Under the pieces are notes generated by a model. That model searched no databases. It was not told the DNA's origin and saw only the letters and a list, made by a program, of their open reading frames with translations. Positions 47,957-60,089 of a DNA stretch of 64,000 bases are shown here, piece by piece. The translations under genes and the position numbers were made by a program. Source of the DNA: Coriaria nepalensis (Eukaryota; Streptophyta; Magnoliopsida; Cucurbitales; Coriariaceae); assembly GCA_027186245.1 (NCBI GenBank), contig CP114486.1, forward strand, positions 8,136,501 through 8,200,500. The letters are read 5' to 3'. The stretch's first letter is position 1. The number at the start of each line of letters is the position of its first letter.

Positions 47957-48170
47957 TGCTGCTGCTGCCTATCCTAAGAGCAGCAGCCCGTGCATCACCA
48001 CCCCCCATGGAGCCCTCGCGACCACCCAGCAGTGGTGTGCCTGCTGCCTTATAGTAGCGGCGCATGCTGCATGATGGCAGCAGTAGCTGGTCACAGCTAC
48101 CTAGTAGCAGTGCTTACTGCCATTTGGCAGCAGCAGCACCACTGCTCCAAGTAGTGGCAGTGGCTGTTCT
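47957..48170. repeat. GC-rich, GCA/GCT-trinucleotide-rich island in the copia leader
   Basis: About 210 bp dense in AGCAGC, GCTGCT, TGCTGCC and related words on both strands, in sharp contrast to the AT-rich leader around it. It sits 150-360 bp inside the 5' LTR edge. Complementary CAGCAG and CTGCTG words allow hairpins. No gene. Confidence 0.6.
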
Positions 48171-48319
48171 AAAAAATAGGCCCGTTCTTACATATTTCCA
48201 TAAGGATTCTGTTAAAAAATACATATATGGAAACAAAAAACATCCGAGAACAAGATCAAAATCTCAAATTAAAATAAATAATTCATGCTTTTGCTATATG
48301 ACTCAGGCTCTAATACTAC

Positions 48320-50175
48320 TGTTAGAAATTATGCATATGAAGCAGTGAAAGTAATAATTTATAATTTTTAGGTCTCATCTTAATCATAGCATAATTCCAT
48401 AAGTAAAATCGATCATACAAAAATTATATATCACATATATAATCAGTTTACTGAATAGCACAATATTTAAATTTGAAGTTTAAGTTAAAGTGTTACCACA
48501 ACTTGATGAGCAAACGACTATAAACTTTCTTGCAATCTAATTATAAGGAAGATTCGAGATGCACACATGTTCGTCCCTAATCATAATCCACATGGTCTGT
48601 TCGATTAAGATTCAACACATGAATCAAAAGGTTCATGAAAAAGGATGGGAAAATCCTCTCTTTTCTCTCTCTCAATTTCGGCCAAAAGGAGGAGAATACG
48701 TCATGTAATTTTCGGCCACCCTAGTGGTCTATTTATAATGTTGCACTAGGTCTAAGGTTTCCTAATTACATTAGCTTTTCTTATAGCATTACGTTTCCTT
48801 AAATCTATTAAAAGATCAATGGGTTAAATCGTATGCTCAGGTCAGCCATACCACGGGTCATAACCGATGGATTAATTTGACCCATAGAAATTCATTAATA
48901 ATTTAGCTCATTCACTCTTTAATGTCCAATTATTAACAAAAACTTTTTGTAAATAAATAAAAGTTCATTTGTAATTTATTAATTTCTAATTAAATTAATG
49001 TTGTACTTAGTTGTGCTAGCAAATTAATAATTACCATTCAAATTACCATTTTTCCGTTAAAATAGAAACAATATATTTTATCCTTTTCTCTTATGAATCT
49101 TAATATGAGTTACTATTAAATTTTATGTGTGTGACCGATTAGGTTCTACATCACGTCGGTAGGATGATTTCATAATATTTTATGATTTTATTTAATTCAC
49201 AATTAAATTAGTTTAATTTAAAATACATTTTAAATTAAACAGTTAACTTAATCATATCATGACTAAATAACTGAAACCAGTAAATCAAGATTGACTTTTG
49301 GAAACGTGTCAAGAGTACCTGGGAGATTAGATGTATCATCTTCCAAAAGAACCTCCTGTGACTATAATATATTTACAATAAACAATCCCTCCATCTTGTC
49401 AATATGTCGATTCATCCAAGAGCATGGTTTATCTATTTAATCCTAATAAACAAATTATATGAAGCATTATATCATTAGTGAACACTTACGATGGATTTGC
49501 TAAAACTCATTTTATACCATACTACTTTGCAAAGATTCATTTTTCAATAAAGAATATAATTCATATGACTTATTTCCAAATACGAAAGTGATGGATTCTA
49601 TCTTAATCACTCACAACCTTTTTATACAACATTTCATATTCAATTGTTCACCCCGTGTTTACCATTGTCTAGGGCTAATTGGAATGATGTCAAGGTATGA
49701 AACCCGACATGCAAGATACCATGGGATCTCATGTATAAGAATTACATGTATAATAGTTACTAAATAATTCTAATTAATAGTTACTATTTTCACCATTGAG
49801 AAATATCTAAGTGTCACGTTTGGTACCCCCATAGTCCACAGTAAGCACCCCCATAATCATTATGATGTTCCACTAACATCAATGGCTATGAGATCTCGGC
49901 CATCTGAAACACTTCAGGTGATGAACTATGTGATTGTCTATATGAATCCTCAATGTCCATGCTTGATAATCCTATGACAACGAATAATTCGTGTCTTAAG
50001 CTTTAAGCTCTTCAAGTCTCAATCAACATGATCTCTATCATGGCTTGAAGTGCATAACTTAAGAAACTATGATGACAATGTTCATTGTGTTGCTAATATA
50101 TGCATAAAGATAGTATCACATAAAGATATTTTTTCCATCGAGTCAACCGATTTCCTTGACGTTCATACAATTTCA
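48320..50175 (-). repeat. 5' LTR of the large copia element
   Basis: About 1,856 bp, starting TGTTAG on the + strand and ending TTTCA. Numerous small indels relative to the left LTR. Confidence 0.82.
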
Positions 50176-50764
50176 CTTCTCTCTCTCTCCCTAACTTCTT
50201 TTAGGAGTTTGACTGAACTCAAATAAGTCTCTATCATAATTATAGGGGCGTGGAGGAAACCTGCTTACTCACGAACCTGGGAAAAATTGGAACCAATCAC
50301 CCATAAACTCTGAGTTTTAATTAATTAACTTCGGTTGGTCATGAGTCTCAATTTTCACAAACTCAAAAAATTTGGCCAGGTGATGGAATTTACTCTCACC
50401 CACCCACGACCCGGGCAATTTTTTTATAAAAGTTATTTATCAATTAAAATAATACATTACTCTTTTTATTCTTTCTCAATTCCCTTAATGTTTTTAGATT
50501 TCTCTATGTTGTTTTACATAGTGAAAATTTAATTAACTCCTCATTCTATTCTTTTTATTACCTCATTGTATTTTTAGTTCTTCTCTTTAGACTCTTTCAT
50601 TTGGCTTGAGTTACTTTATAGTTTTAGATCTTTTTCATCCTAGCTCTCAGCTTCCATAGTCAAGCTTTCAAGGTTTAAATGCTGATATCTCTCTGCCCCC
50701 ACCAAATTTGAACTCTCTGAGTCTTTATCTCTCTCCATCCTTGCTAAATTTGATTTTTCTAACT
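50176..50764. other. Unassigned sequence beyond the copia 5' LTR
   Basis: Mixed AT-rich DNA with pyrimidine-rich patches (CTCTCTCTC at about 50179). No coding or TE domain recognised. Confidence 0.5.
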
Positions 50765-51095
50765 GTTCACCCCACTTAACCCTTGGCTAGGGTCTTTTGG
50801 AATGATGTCAAAGTATGGAATCAGGTCTAAGAATCACATATACTTTAGTCACTAGATAATTCTTAGTGATAGTTAATATTCTTACCATTAAGAATTATCT
50901 TAGTATCATATTCGATACCCTTAGTCTCCACTAATCACCCACATACTTATCATGATGTTTTAGCAACATGAATGGTCATGAGAACTATCCTAAAATTTTA
51001 GAAGATAACAACCTATGTGATAGTCTATCAAGATTATGAATGTTCCTCTTGATAATCTTATAACTATGAACATTTCGTATCTAAGCACTATGGTA
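50765..51095 (-). repeat. Diverged fragment of a copia LTR related to 48320-50175
   Basis: The order GGAATGATGTCAAAGTATGGAA, then ATCATGATGTT.AGCAACAT, then AATGGTCATGAGA, then CTTGATAATC parallels 49675-50000 (and 39650-39890), so this is a third, partial LTR copy in the same orientation. Confidence 0.65.
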
Positions 51096-51479
51096 GAATT
51101 AGCCATCTTCAGCCACCCTAGTGCCACCGAGGCCAACTTTTCTTGCGCAATTGGTGATAGATTGAATCAACTATACAATATTATACAAAAGATCTATGAT
51201 CCAGGCACTAGGCAAGCTTATATCGATGACATCGATTAGGAATCTTTCCCTCGAAGATATATAGTCCCTAATATTACCTTGTTCGAGGGCGATGACTCTG
51301 ATTAGTCTACTATTGAGTATATCGACCATTCGCATTCAAATGCCTAGGTTTTCTCTTGGTATACCTATTGATGGAAAATTTTTAGCATGAACTGACGCAT
51401 CATGAGATCACTATCGTTCTATTTTGGGAAATGTGTAGTGTGTAGGCGTACCAGAAATATAAAAATACTTCAAATTTGG

Positions 51480-51725
51480 TAAAGGAAGAGACGTGCAAAT
51501 GAAGTTGCAATAAAATAAAGAGCGATGTAATAAAGACAATAAACTAAAGGGTAAAAAATTAAAGAGCGATAAGATAAACATGATAAATCAAAATATAATA
51601 AATTAAAAACTGATAAAATAACGTGGTATAAGTTGAATTGCAATAAAATAAAGACATAAATTGAAATTGCTATGAGGTAAAGACACAAATTTAAAAGTGT
51701 ACCATAAATGCAAATTGATATGACT
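51480..51725. repeat. Low-complexity A-rich repeat tract
   Basis: Imperfect repeats of AATAAAATAAAG, AAAGAGCGAT and similar words. It encodes nothing recognisable. Confidence 0.5.
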
Positions 51726-52476
51726 AATTAATGACAAAAGATGTAGGACAAAATACTTAACGGGTTACATTATTCTTGGATACTAAATTTACAAAGCGAC
51801 AAACTAAAAGTTGATTGCTTTGTTGGTGAGATATGGTGAACATCAGAAACGTTTGGTAAATCATGAAAGCCGAGAGCCTATGGGGTGATTAAATAATCCA
51901 TTAAAGGATGGGGCTTTAGGCTGAAGGATTGGTGTTGGATCCAGTTTTTTCGTTGTTCTGTGCTTTTCTTCTCTAGTGGTGGGTTCTATTTATATGAAAA
52001 TATATGGGACCCACTTTACTTAGTGGGTAAGTTTGCTTGCTTTGTGGAATGGGTTTGAGAATATCTATCAGCTTTTAAATTTTCCTATTAGCCCTAGAGA
52101 ATTAACCATTTTGAAGAAATTCTGATGGAACTAATCAAAATGATATTTTTCTTTGCTAAAGGACCCTTGGATTTGATGAGATACCCCTAAAATTAGTAAA
52201 AAAATACTCTCTACTTTGCAAAAGACCCTCAAAATTAGTTAAAAAATGACTAAAGGGAAAGAGGGGAGAGGCTAACTGCCTAACCTGGTTGCTTATTACC
52301 TGGCGGTAGGCAATTCCTATGTCGGCTGATATATTTGGATGGTTGATCGGCATTGGAAACCGATAGCCAATTGCTTGGTTGGCCTCCAAACTTGCCCAAA
52401 TTAATTATTTTTCTAAAATTAATTTTCAAATCATCATTGGCCATGTGTCAAAATGATAATTTGGTATAACATATGC
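51726..52476. other. Unassigned sequence
   Basis: A 77-codon - strand frame (52156-52389) is open but matches no family I know. Nothing else supported. Confidence 0.4.
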
Positions 52477-52528
52477 TGTCCTTTATCCTTCTTATTGAAT
52501 AATATGAAAATAAGAGGGGTAAAGGACA
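52477..52528. repeat. Imperfect palindrome (hairpin)
   Basis: TGTCCTTTATCCTTCTTATT and AATAAGAGGGGTAAAGGACA form a 20-bp stem with two or three mismatches around a 12-base loop. A TATATATT stretch follows at about 52538-52545. Confidence 0.6.
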
Positions 52529-52582
52529 CATTAGCTCTATATATTCAGCCTCTTTTTCTTCTTTCGGCCAAACTTAGTCAAC

Positions 52583-53025
52583 ATGGCCTATTATGCTTTT
52601 AGTGCTAAAAGTGATCAGTTTGAACTTTTTATTCTTGATGAACCTATGGTCAATATTCTCATGCCCCTATTGCTTCTTCACCCATTCCATCTGCTCAACC
52701 CTTGTCTAACATTCGTTCTTCCTTGGGTGTGGATGAAAATGGAAGACTTATAGGTCTTGGCTTTGATCTCATTCTGGAATGTCTGATAATTCAGAGATTT
52801 CATCATCCAAGGTTGATTACTTGGGAACTGCTTACTCTTCCTCTAATGTTTCATCCATTCCTCATCAAATTATTGGCCTCTCTTATTCAAGGCGTGGTTG
52901 CAGCATGTCTTAGACATGCTCTTAAAGAAGTCTTGATTGAACTCAACAACATTATATACTATGATCATGTGACTGATCAAGTCAGGATTAGATTCAAACG
53001 TGTTGTCGATGAGAAGAGAGATTGA
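52583..53025 (+). pseudogene. Unidentified ORF behind a TATA-like site
   Basis: An ATG at about 52583 (MAYYAFSAKSDQFELF) opens 38 bp after a TATATATT box. The frame shifts near 52680, and a 108-codon frame (52702-53025, MSNIRSSLGVDENGRLIGLG to the stop) continues in the style of a single protein. The family is not recognised. Composition is less AT-rich than its surroundings. It could be a broken host gene or TE accessory protein. Confidence 0.3.
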
Positions 53026-53202
53026 TCACTTTGCATAGAGAACAATTAGAGGTTACCCTAGAAGCATTAGATTACCTAGCTAATTATGACTCGTAGTCGA
53101 GGGATCTAGATAGGAAAATATCTATGATGGACATAAAAGAGCTCTCTCCAATTGAATAATAAATTCCGAATGTTATCAGCCCAAGTGGCCAATTTCAAGA
53201 CT

Positions 53203-54790
53203 CTGACCCACGTTGTTTAGATCATTACTTTACTTAAACTTTCATCTTAAAATCAGAGTAATTAATTTATTTTCTACTAAGGACTTAGTTAAAAAATGCT
53301 TTTTAAAACCTTTTTCATTAAAATGGGTTTTATGATTAGTAGCAAAATCTATTATACAGAAAAGGAGAGCCTATTATAATACTACTACTAAACGTGCGCG
53401 TATCCACTAGGAGATTTCAAAATATTTGTAAAAAGATTCTCAAAATATTGGCCGAGTTTTTGTGATGCACTATCATTACGTACAATATTAAAGCAAAAGT
53501 TTATAGTATAGCTTAGTCTTAATACCACTATCTCTACGGGTATATCGCACCCTCTCAACAAGTTTGTGAGAGTAGTTAGATTGGTTGCTTACCTTTAATA
53601 CTTACAACATGAAAAGTAAAATATGAGCTTTCGCTCAGCAAGTACAAACATAATTCATAAAGCAATTATATATATAAATACATATAATATATGAAACATG
53701 TTACTCTAGGAAAATAATAAGCACTTAATATCTGCTATTTTGTTACCTTAACTCATCCAAGCACATTTCTAAATCTTAATTAACTTCACACCTATATTAG
53801 AAAAAGTTACCAGCTTTTAGTCATGAGCTTGATTGACTTTTTAATATATTTCTAATACTTGGATATGGATAATTCATTAATAGAATTTAAGCAAACTTAA
53901 TTTAAAAGTTAAACAGAATAGATTAACATATTATCAAGATTACCCCTTATACGTTGAAATCATCTCTTTTTTTTTTGTAATGAGAATAAAATTTAATGTT
54001 TCTTTAGCACATACAGAAACCACAAGATCCTCATCAGACCAACATAAATAATTTTTTAAACATAAATTTTTAACGCTCAATTAAAAATACAACTAAAACA
54101 TAGAAAAAGAGTGAAGAAAATAAAAGAGTTAAATTTCTTTCACAAGAAGTACCTTGGAGATAGAATCCTCAAGATTCAAAAGTAGATATGTATGGTGTAA
54201 TCACATGATGAACGAAATGAAAATAAAAGGTTCATTTTATTTCTTTGTTTGAGTAGCTCAGCAAGAATTTCATGAGTCCAAGTCAAAGAGAGAATAAAGG
54301 AGGAGATGAGAGCGAAATGAAAAGTGTGTTGATATGTGGTAAAGGAATATAATCAGTAACCTATGCTCATTAAGAAGATAATCAATTAGCTTGCCCCATC
54401 AAGCACCTGTGTGTAATCTTATAATGAGATAAGGTAAACTAAGAACACGTATTCGGTTTTATTTTATATTATTTTATTATTATTTTTAATACTAGTTGAG
54501 GTGAACATAAGGGCACGTGGGTGCCTTGTAATCAAACCAAGATAAATTTAAGAGTTTAGGAAATCTAAAATTTTATTCTTGAATGAATGAGATAATCATT
54601 TATAAGGGTATTTGGGCTATGAGATATTTCAATTTATATCTAATGCTAATAGATTAAATATTTATGGATTTTGCCCTTGAAACATCAATTATATTTACAT
54701 TCTAAGCTGATAAAAGTCTTATATATAACTTATTAAATATGGAATTTCGTAGCAAAAATATGCGATGTAAAAAAATGGGTTGCACCCTAA
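53203..54790 (-). repeat. 3' LTR of the second gag-only element
   Basis: About 1.6 kb. It lacks the segment of about 690 bp present in the other LTR at 56845-57535. Ends approximate. Confidence 0.65.
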
Positions 54791-54850
54791 TCAAACAATA
54801 CAAGCATTTAAGTTGGCGAAACAAAGCTTACCTGTCACTACGCCCGATGT

Positions 54851-56084
54851 TCAAACGTCCACATCATTTTTAGAGAACATAAATATCCTGGCATTTGTCT
54901 TCGATGCTTCCAATCTATCTTGATTGATTGTAGGGCCTTCAATCTGGGATTGTATCACTTTGACTCGTGGCCCTTGAGTTCTCGTGTTGGGCTTATTGTC
55001 ATGATTTTCTTGGTTGTGGCAGTCACGAGTATAGTGACATTCCTTTCCATAGTTATAACAAATGTTAGAACCTAGTCTATATTCTCCCGTGTGTTCCTTC
55101 CACATTTTGTACAATTTGGAAAAGCGCTACTATCTATCTTGTTTACATTCCTTTTTTCTATGGCTGACTTCCAAAATTTCTCTTTCTCTTATTACTCGTG
55201 TACAGCTTAGCATAATCGATTGATTGTTGAGTCTGAGATCCCTAACCCTTACCGAAATTATTGTTTTCCCATTTGAACTGTCTCTTTAGAACTTATTTCG
55301 TTTCTCTTTAGCCTGAGCCAAGCAATATTCTGACCATAGGGCTCTTTCAACACATTCTGGTATAGTACCTGGAGGATTATCACTGTTATAATGATACTAT
55401 CTAGTTCTGGGAAAAATGTCTCCATCATTCTCCTGACCTGTCCCATCTCTTTGGGCACTGAGAAAGGGAAGAATCCTAGTAGTTGATCGAATTTCTGAAC
55501 TGCCTTTGTCACCGACATATTATCAGGTTGATAAACTCTGTTTGTTGAGCTGCCATGGTATCTTTATTATAATATTATTCAACTCAATAGTGAAGTCTTT
55601 CCATGTCATTTCTGTCACATTACATCTCATTTTAACTGTCTCCCACCAATAGTGGGCATCCTTCTTGAACTTGTAGGTTGCACACATGACCTCCTCTCTC
55701 TAAGTGAGGCTTGTAAATTTCAAAATATTTTGAATGGAGCACAACCAGTCCTCAGCTACCAATGGATCTATTGACCCCTTGAACTCCACGTGTTTCGTAC
55801 GTCAAAAATGCTAATAGAGTGGCTCTTGTCAAATCTCCTACATCCCTTGATTATCACGAGCATGTCCTCGGGGTGGTACATCTTCTTGTAGTACCTCCGG
55901 CTCCTGTCATCTCACCAAAATGCCTCTTTCATTAGGTTGTTGCTATGCCATTTGTCTTTGTAAATTCTAAATTTTGTCGCAAGTTGGAAATCAACATTGC
56001 TAATTCTTGTTCTTTCCCTTATACCTCCAATATTGGGTTAGCTCTAGTAGCTCTAGTTCTTATGTTCTCATTTCTTCTAGACAT
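54851..56084 (-). pseudogene. gypsy gag remnant with a damaged zinc knuckle
   Basis: Gag begins at - strand ATG 56082-56084 (MSRRNENIRTRATRANPILE). The body at 55258-55800 includes RATLLAF and SVTKAVQKFDQLLGF. A CCHC knuckle at about 55020-55065 reads CYNYGKECHYTRDC: the second Cys of CX2C is Tyr. The frame closes at 54851, and the LTR starts within about 60 bp. Several stops and frameshifts upstream. Confidence 0.7.
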
Positions 56085-56310
56085 CTTGTAACCTATGATA
56101 TTAACATTCAGAAGGAGATATTTATATCAACTCTTCAAGTACTATCTCTTATGATAACCTGTAATCATGAAATACAATTATGAAATGCAATAAATAACAT
56201 CTAAGAAACTTAATGCATTCACAAATAAAATCATTGAAATCAACAAACTAATGGTACTTACTTAAACTTGCCGAGTTGGTATGGTGACGTGAAGTGGGGT
56301 AGCAGAACTT

Positions 56311-56323
56311 GGCTCTGATACCA
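56311..56323 (-). other. Primer-binding site of the second gag-only element
   Basis: The - strand reads TGGTATCAGAGCC, the standard initiator Met-tRNA complement, adjacent to the LTR edge. Confidence 0.8.
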
Positions 56324-56325
56324 AC

Positions 56326-58590
56326 TGTAACGACCTGCACTATTTCAATCATTACTTTACTTAAACGTTCCTCTTCAAATTAGAGTAATTAATTTTTTTT
56401 TCTACTAAGGACTTAGTTTCAAAGAAGCTTTAAAAAACTTTCTTAATTAAAAGGAGCTTCTTGATTAGTAGAAAAATCTATAATATAGAAAAAGGGTGTC
56501 TGTTATAGTACTACTAATAAATGTGCACGTATCCACTAGAAGATTTCAAAACATTTGAAAGAAGATTCTCAAAATATTGGCCGGGTCATTGCGATGTATC
56601 AAAATATTTATAACAATCATTATTCATGATATTAGAGAAGAAGATTCTCAAAATATTGGCCTAGTATGACTACCTTCTCCACATACATCTCACCCTCTCA
56701 ACTAGTTTGTTAGGGTAACTAGATCAGCTAAGCACCCTTAGTGCCTATAATATAGAAAGTAAGATGTAAGCTTTCGCTCAGCAAGTACAAACATAACTCA
56801 CAAAGTAATTATAGATATAAATGCATATGATATATGAAACATGTACTATTTAATAAAACAATTAATTTTTGTGTTGAGCACTATGTACATACCAATTAAG
56901 CGATTGACTAGTGGGAAGACGGGAGAGCGACCCTATCCGAACTTGCCCATGGTCCTTGCATGCCTTGGCATGTATTAGCATAACTTTAAATAATTCTCTG
57001 TTTATTCGGCCTCGGTCCTTCCTTCGAGAGGTTGGCACGACACTAAACTATTCTATCTCATTTCTTTGTATCGTCATATACCTTTTAACTTATTAACCTA
57101 AAATATGCGGTAAGCTTTGCAAAATTCTCATAAGTGCATATGTTATTTAAAAATTTCTAAAAGGAACGAATATAATAACTTCAGCACTCATTACCGTCGG
57201 TCATTTAACTATGGAAAATCAATTAACAACTTGAACGACCATACAATTATTAAAAACAACTTATTAAATTTTAAAAATAATTTCTATGTTGTAGGTGAAG
57301 TTTGTACTTATCTATCTATGCTTTTCTTATCAAACTTTCCTTGAAATGCTTGGGATACTAGATCAGACCAGATGCTAACCTAACTGAACAAACATAACAA
57401 ATAAAAACTTTATTCTTAATTTTACCGAAGGAAAATATTTTAGTTGAGTGTATTGAACCAATTTATGGAAATCCTTTGGCTAATGATTATGCATTTATTA
57501 TATCCCAATTAAACCTAACTTAACCATATAAATCTAGGTAAATAATAAGCATTTAATATTCCTTGCTATTCTGTAACCTTAACTCATCCAAGCACATTTC
57601 TAAATCTTAATTAACTTCACACCTAAAATTAAAAAACCTTGGCAGCTTTCAGTCATGCGGCTTTACTGACTTTTTAATATATTTCTAATACTTGGATATG
57701 GATAGTTCATTACTAGTATTCAAGTAAACTTAAATAAAATTTTAAATAGAATAGATTAACATATTATCAAGATTGCCCCTTATACGTAGAAATCATCTAT
57801 TTTTTTCTTTATTTTTTTGTAATGAGAATTAAACTTAATGGTTTTTTTGCTCGTACAGAAACGACAAGATCCTCATTAGACTAACATAAATAGTTTTTTA
57901 AACAATTTTTAACGTTCAATTAAAAATACAATTAAAACATAACAAAAGAGTGAAGAAAATAAAAGATTTAAATTTCTTTCACCAGAAGTACCTTGGAGGT
58001 AGAATCCTTAAGATTCAATGGTAGATACGTACGGTGTAATCACATGATGAACGAAATCAAAACAAAAGTTCCTTTTATTTCTTTGTTTGAGTAGGTGGAA
58101 GAAGTTCAACAAGAATTTCACAAGTACAAGACAGAGAGAATAAAGGAGGAGATGAGAGGGAAGTGAAAAGTATGTCGAAATGAGGTAAAGGAATATAATC
58201 GGTAACCTATGCCCATTAAGAAGATAATCAATTAGCTAGCCACACTAAGCGTGTAAGTCTTCTAATGAGATAAGGTAAACTAAAAAACATGTGTTATTTT
58301 TTATATTTTTTTATTACTAGTTAAGATGAACAGAAGGGCTTATATGTGACTTGTAATCAAACCAGAATAAATTTAAGACTTAAGGAGATCTAATATTTTA
58401 TTCGTGAATGAAAGAGGTAATCATTCATAAGTGTAGGCTAATGCTACTAGATTAAATGTTTATGGATTTGGCCCATCAAATATCAGTTATATTTACATTC
58501 CAAGCTGAGAAGAGTGTTATACATAACTTATTAAATATGGAATTTCATAGTTAACTATGTAGAATTTATCACCCTACTAGCTATATGCAG
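56326..58590 (-). repeat. 5' LTR of the second gag-only element
   Basis: About 2.26 kb starting TGTAACGACC beside the PBS. It contains an extra segment (about 56845-57535) with no counterpart in the other LTR. Right end approximate. Confidence 0.65.
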
Positions 58591-58950
58591 TCAAAATTTA
58601 CAAGGGTTTACAACTCGCCTTGTGAATATTAAGAACTGTAAGTTTGATGTACGCATGTCTCTTTGCGAGTGTAAGCGCATCCGCTGGGGCGCAATCAAGA
58701 ATACCAATAAGGTTGTGACGACTATTCAACGACACCAAGACACTATTGCAACAACAACAGATATCTTTACCGTTCAAGAACCTGCATGGAACAACCTTGG
58801 AGTGATTCTCCACACTTTGTCAATGAATGGCTGTAATCTCCTCTTACTGGCTATATTACTTATCGAATGCCTTTGAGAAATAATTACTTTTATTTGTATT
58901 TTAAAATAAAAGCAATAGGAGTGTTACATACCCAACGTACCGGATGTGCC

Positions 58951-59778
58951 TTGATGTACTCAACACGACGCACTCGACACACTCGGTGTACTCGATGTAC
59001 TCGACGTACTCGATGTACTCGACGCACTCGATGTACTCGACGCACTCGATGTACTTGATGCACTCGATGTACTCGACGTACTCGATGTACTAAAAAATTG
59101 TGACATACTCGACGTACATGATGTACTCATCATACGTGACATACTCGACATACTCGATGTATGGGACATACTTGACTTGCACGACGTTTATGACGTATGC
59201 GACATACTCGATGTACGTGACATGCTCGATGTACTCGTCGTACGAGATGTACTCATTATATGTAACGTACTCATCGTACTCTTCATACTCAATGTATTTG
59301 ACGTACTCGACGTACTGAACGTACTTGACATACTCAGCGTGCTCGGCATACTCGACATACTTGGCATACTCGACGTACTTGATATAAACGATGCCTCTAA
59401 TATGCGAATGGCTTGACGTACTCGATGTACTCGATGCCTCAACTCCTTAAAGTACTTGACGTACTCGATGCCTTCAATATGTAAAGTGCTCGACGTACTC
59501 GACGCCTTGATGTACTCGATGTACTCGACACCTCGATGTACTCAATGCCTCGACGCCTTGACATTCTCGATGCCTCAACATACTCGATGCCTCCAATAGG
59601 AAACATACTTGATGTACTCAACACCTCGACGTACTTGATGCCTCGACGTACTCGACGCCTCGACGTACTCGATGACTACAATATATGATATACCTGATGA
59701 CTCGACTTACTCGATGTACTCAACATCTTGACATACTCAACGCCTCAATGTACTTAACTTTCTTAATGACTCGACATC
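58951..59778. repeat. 9-bp-period minisatellite (TACTCGACG/TACTCGATG family)
   Basis: About 830 bp of near-tandem 9-mers alternating CGACGTACT and CGATGTACT, most regular at 58980-59090. It then degenerates and takes on a mixed unit with GCCTCGA from about 59420. Because 9 is a multiple of 3, long open frames arise on both strands (Thr-Arg-Cys-rich on +, Ser-Thr-rich on -); these are by-products, not genes. It lies between the gag-only element and a copia fragment. Confidence 0.9.
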
Positions 59779-60089
59779 TGCTATATCAGGAATAAAGCTA
59801 TTTAGATGGGTTAAAGGTTATCGAATAGTAAAGAATAATGAATACTACTTATAAAAATTATATAGTTCGAATAGTATAGTTATACAACTTCTTTATGTAA
59901 TTCTATGTTAGAATCTCGAGTTGTATCAACTATAGTTTCAAATTGAGGTTACTATTTAGAATATCCGGTTTTCACATCCTCTTGCCATATTCAGTAATCA
60001 CAGCTGGTGTCAAGCGTACGCAACATTTATGCATCCTTTAGGAACTATTCCTTTAGGTGCAACTATTTCTTGGAATTTGACCGACTAGT

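Larger units (their letters stand above)
38190..50175 (-). mobile_element. Large decayed Ty1/copia element with ~1.9-kb LTRs
   Basis: The block 38190-40174 is similar throughout to 48320-50175, in the same orientation, identifying long LTRs. The right LTR begins TGTTAGAAATT; the left begins TATTAGGAATT (terminal G lost). Both end in ATACAATTTCA. Next to the right LTR a degenerate PBS (- strand TAGTATTAGAGCC) lies at about 48306-48318. Flanks read ATTCT (38185-38189) and CTTCT (50176-50180), a possible imperfect target duplication. Internal order on the - strand is leader, gag, protease, integrase, RT, RNase H. It is heavily mutated and its LTRs have diverged far more than those of the intronic elements, so it is older. 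Confidence 0.85.
53203..58590 (-). mobile_element. Gag-only LTR element (gypsy type), second example in the window
   Basis: LTR-like blocks at about 53203-54790 and 56326-58590 are similar over most of their lengths (e.g. TTTCTACTAAGGACTTAGTT, GCTTTCGCTCAGCAAGTACA, AAATATGGAATTTC). A perfect-looking PBS (- strand TGGTATCAGAGCC) lies at 56311-56323, two bases inside the right LTR start TGTAACGACC (56326). Only about 1.5 kb separates the LTRs and it encodes gag alone; no protease, RT or integrase is present. No clean target duplication was found. The left LTR start is degenerate. Confidence 0.75.

Noticed and set aside
58960..59624. Several long Ser/Thr-rich and Arg/Cys-rich open frames
   Set aside because: They are all products of a 9-bp tandem repeat, which leaves frames open on both strands; no start context, splice sites or family resemblance.
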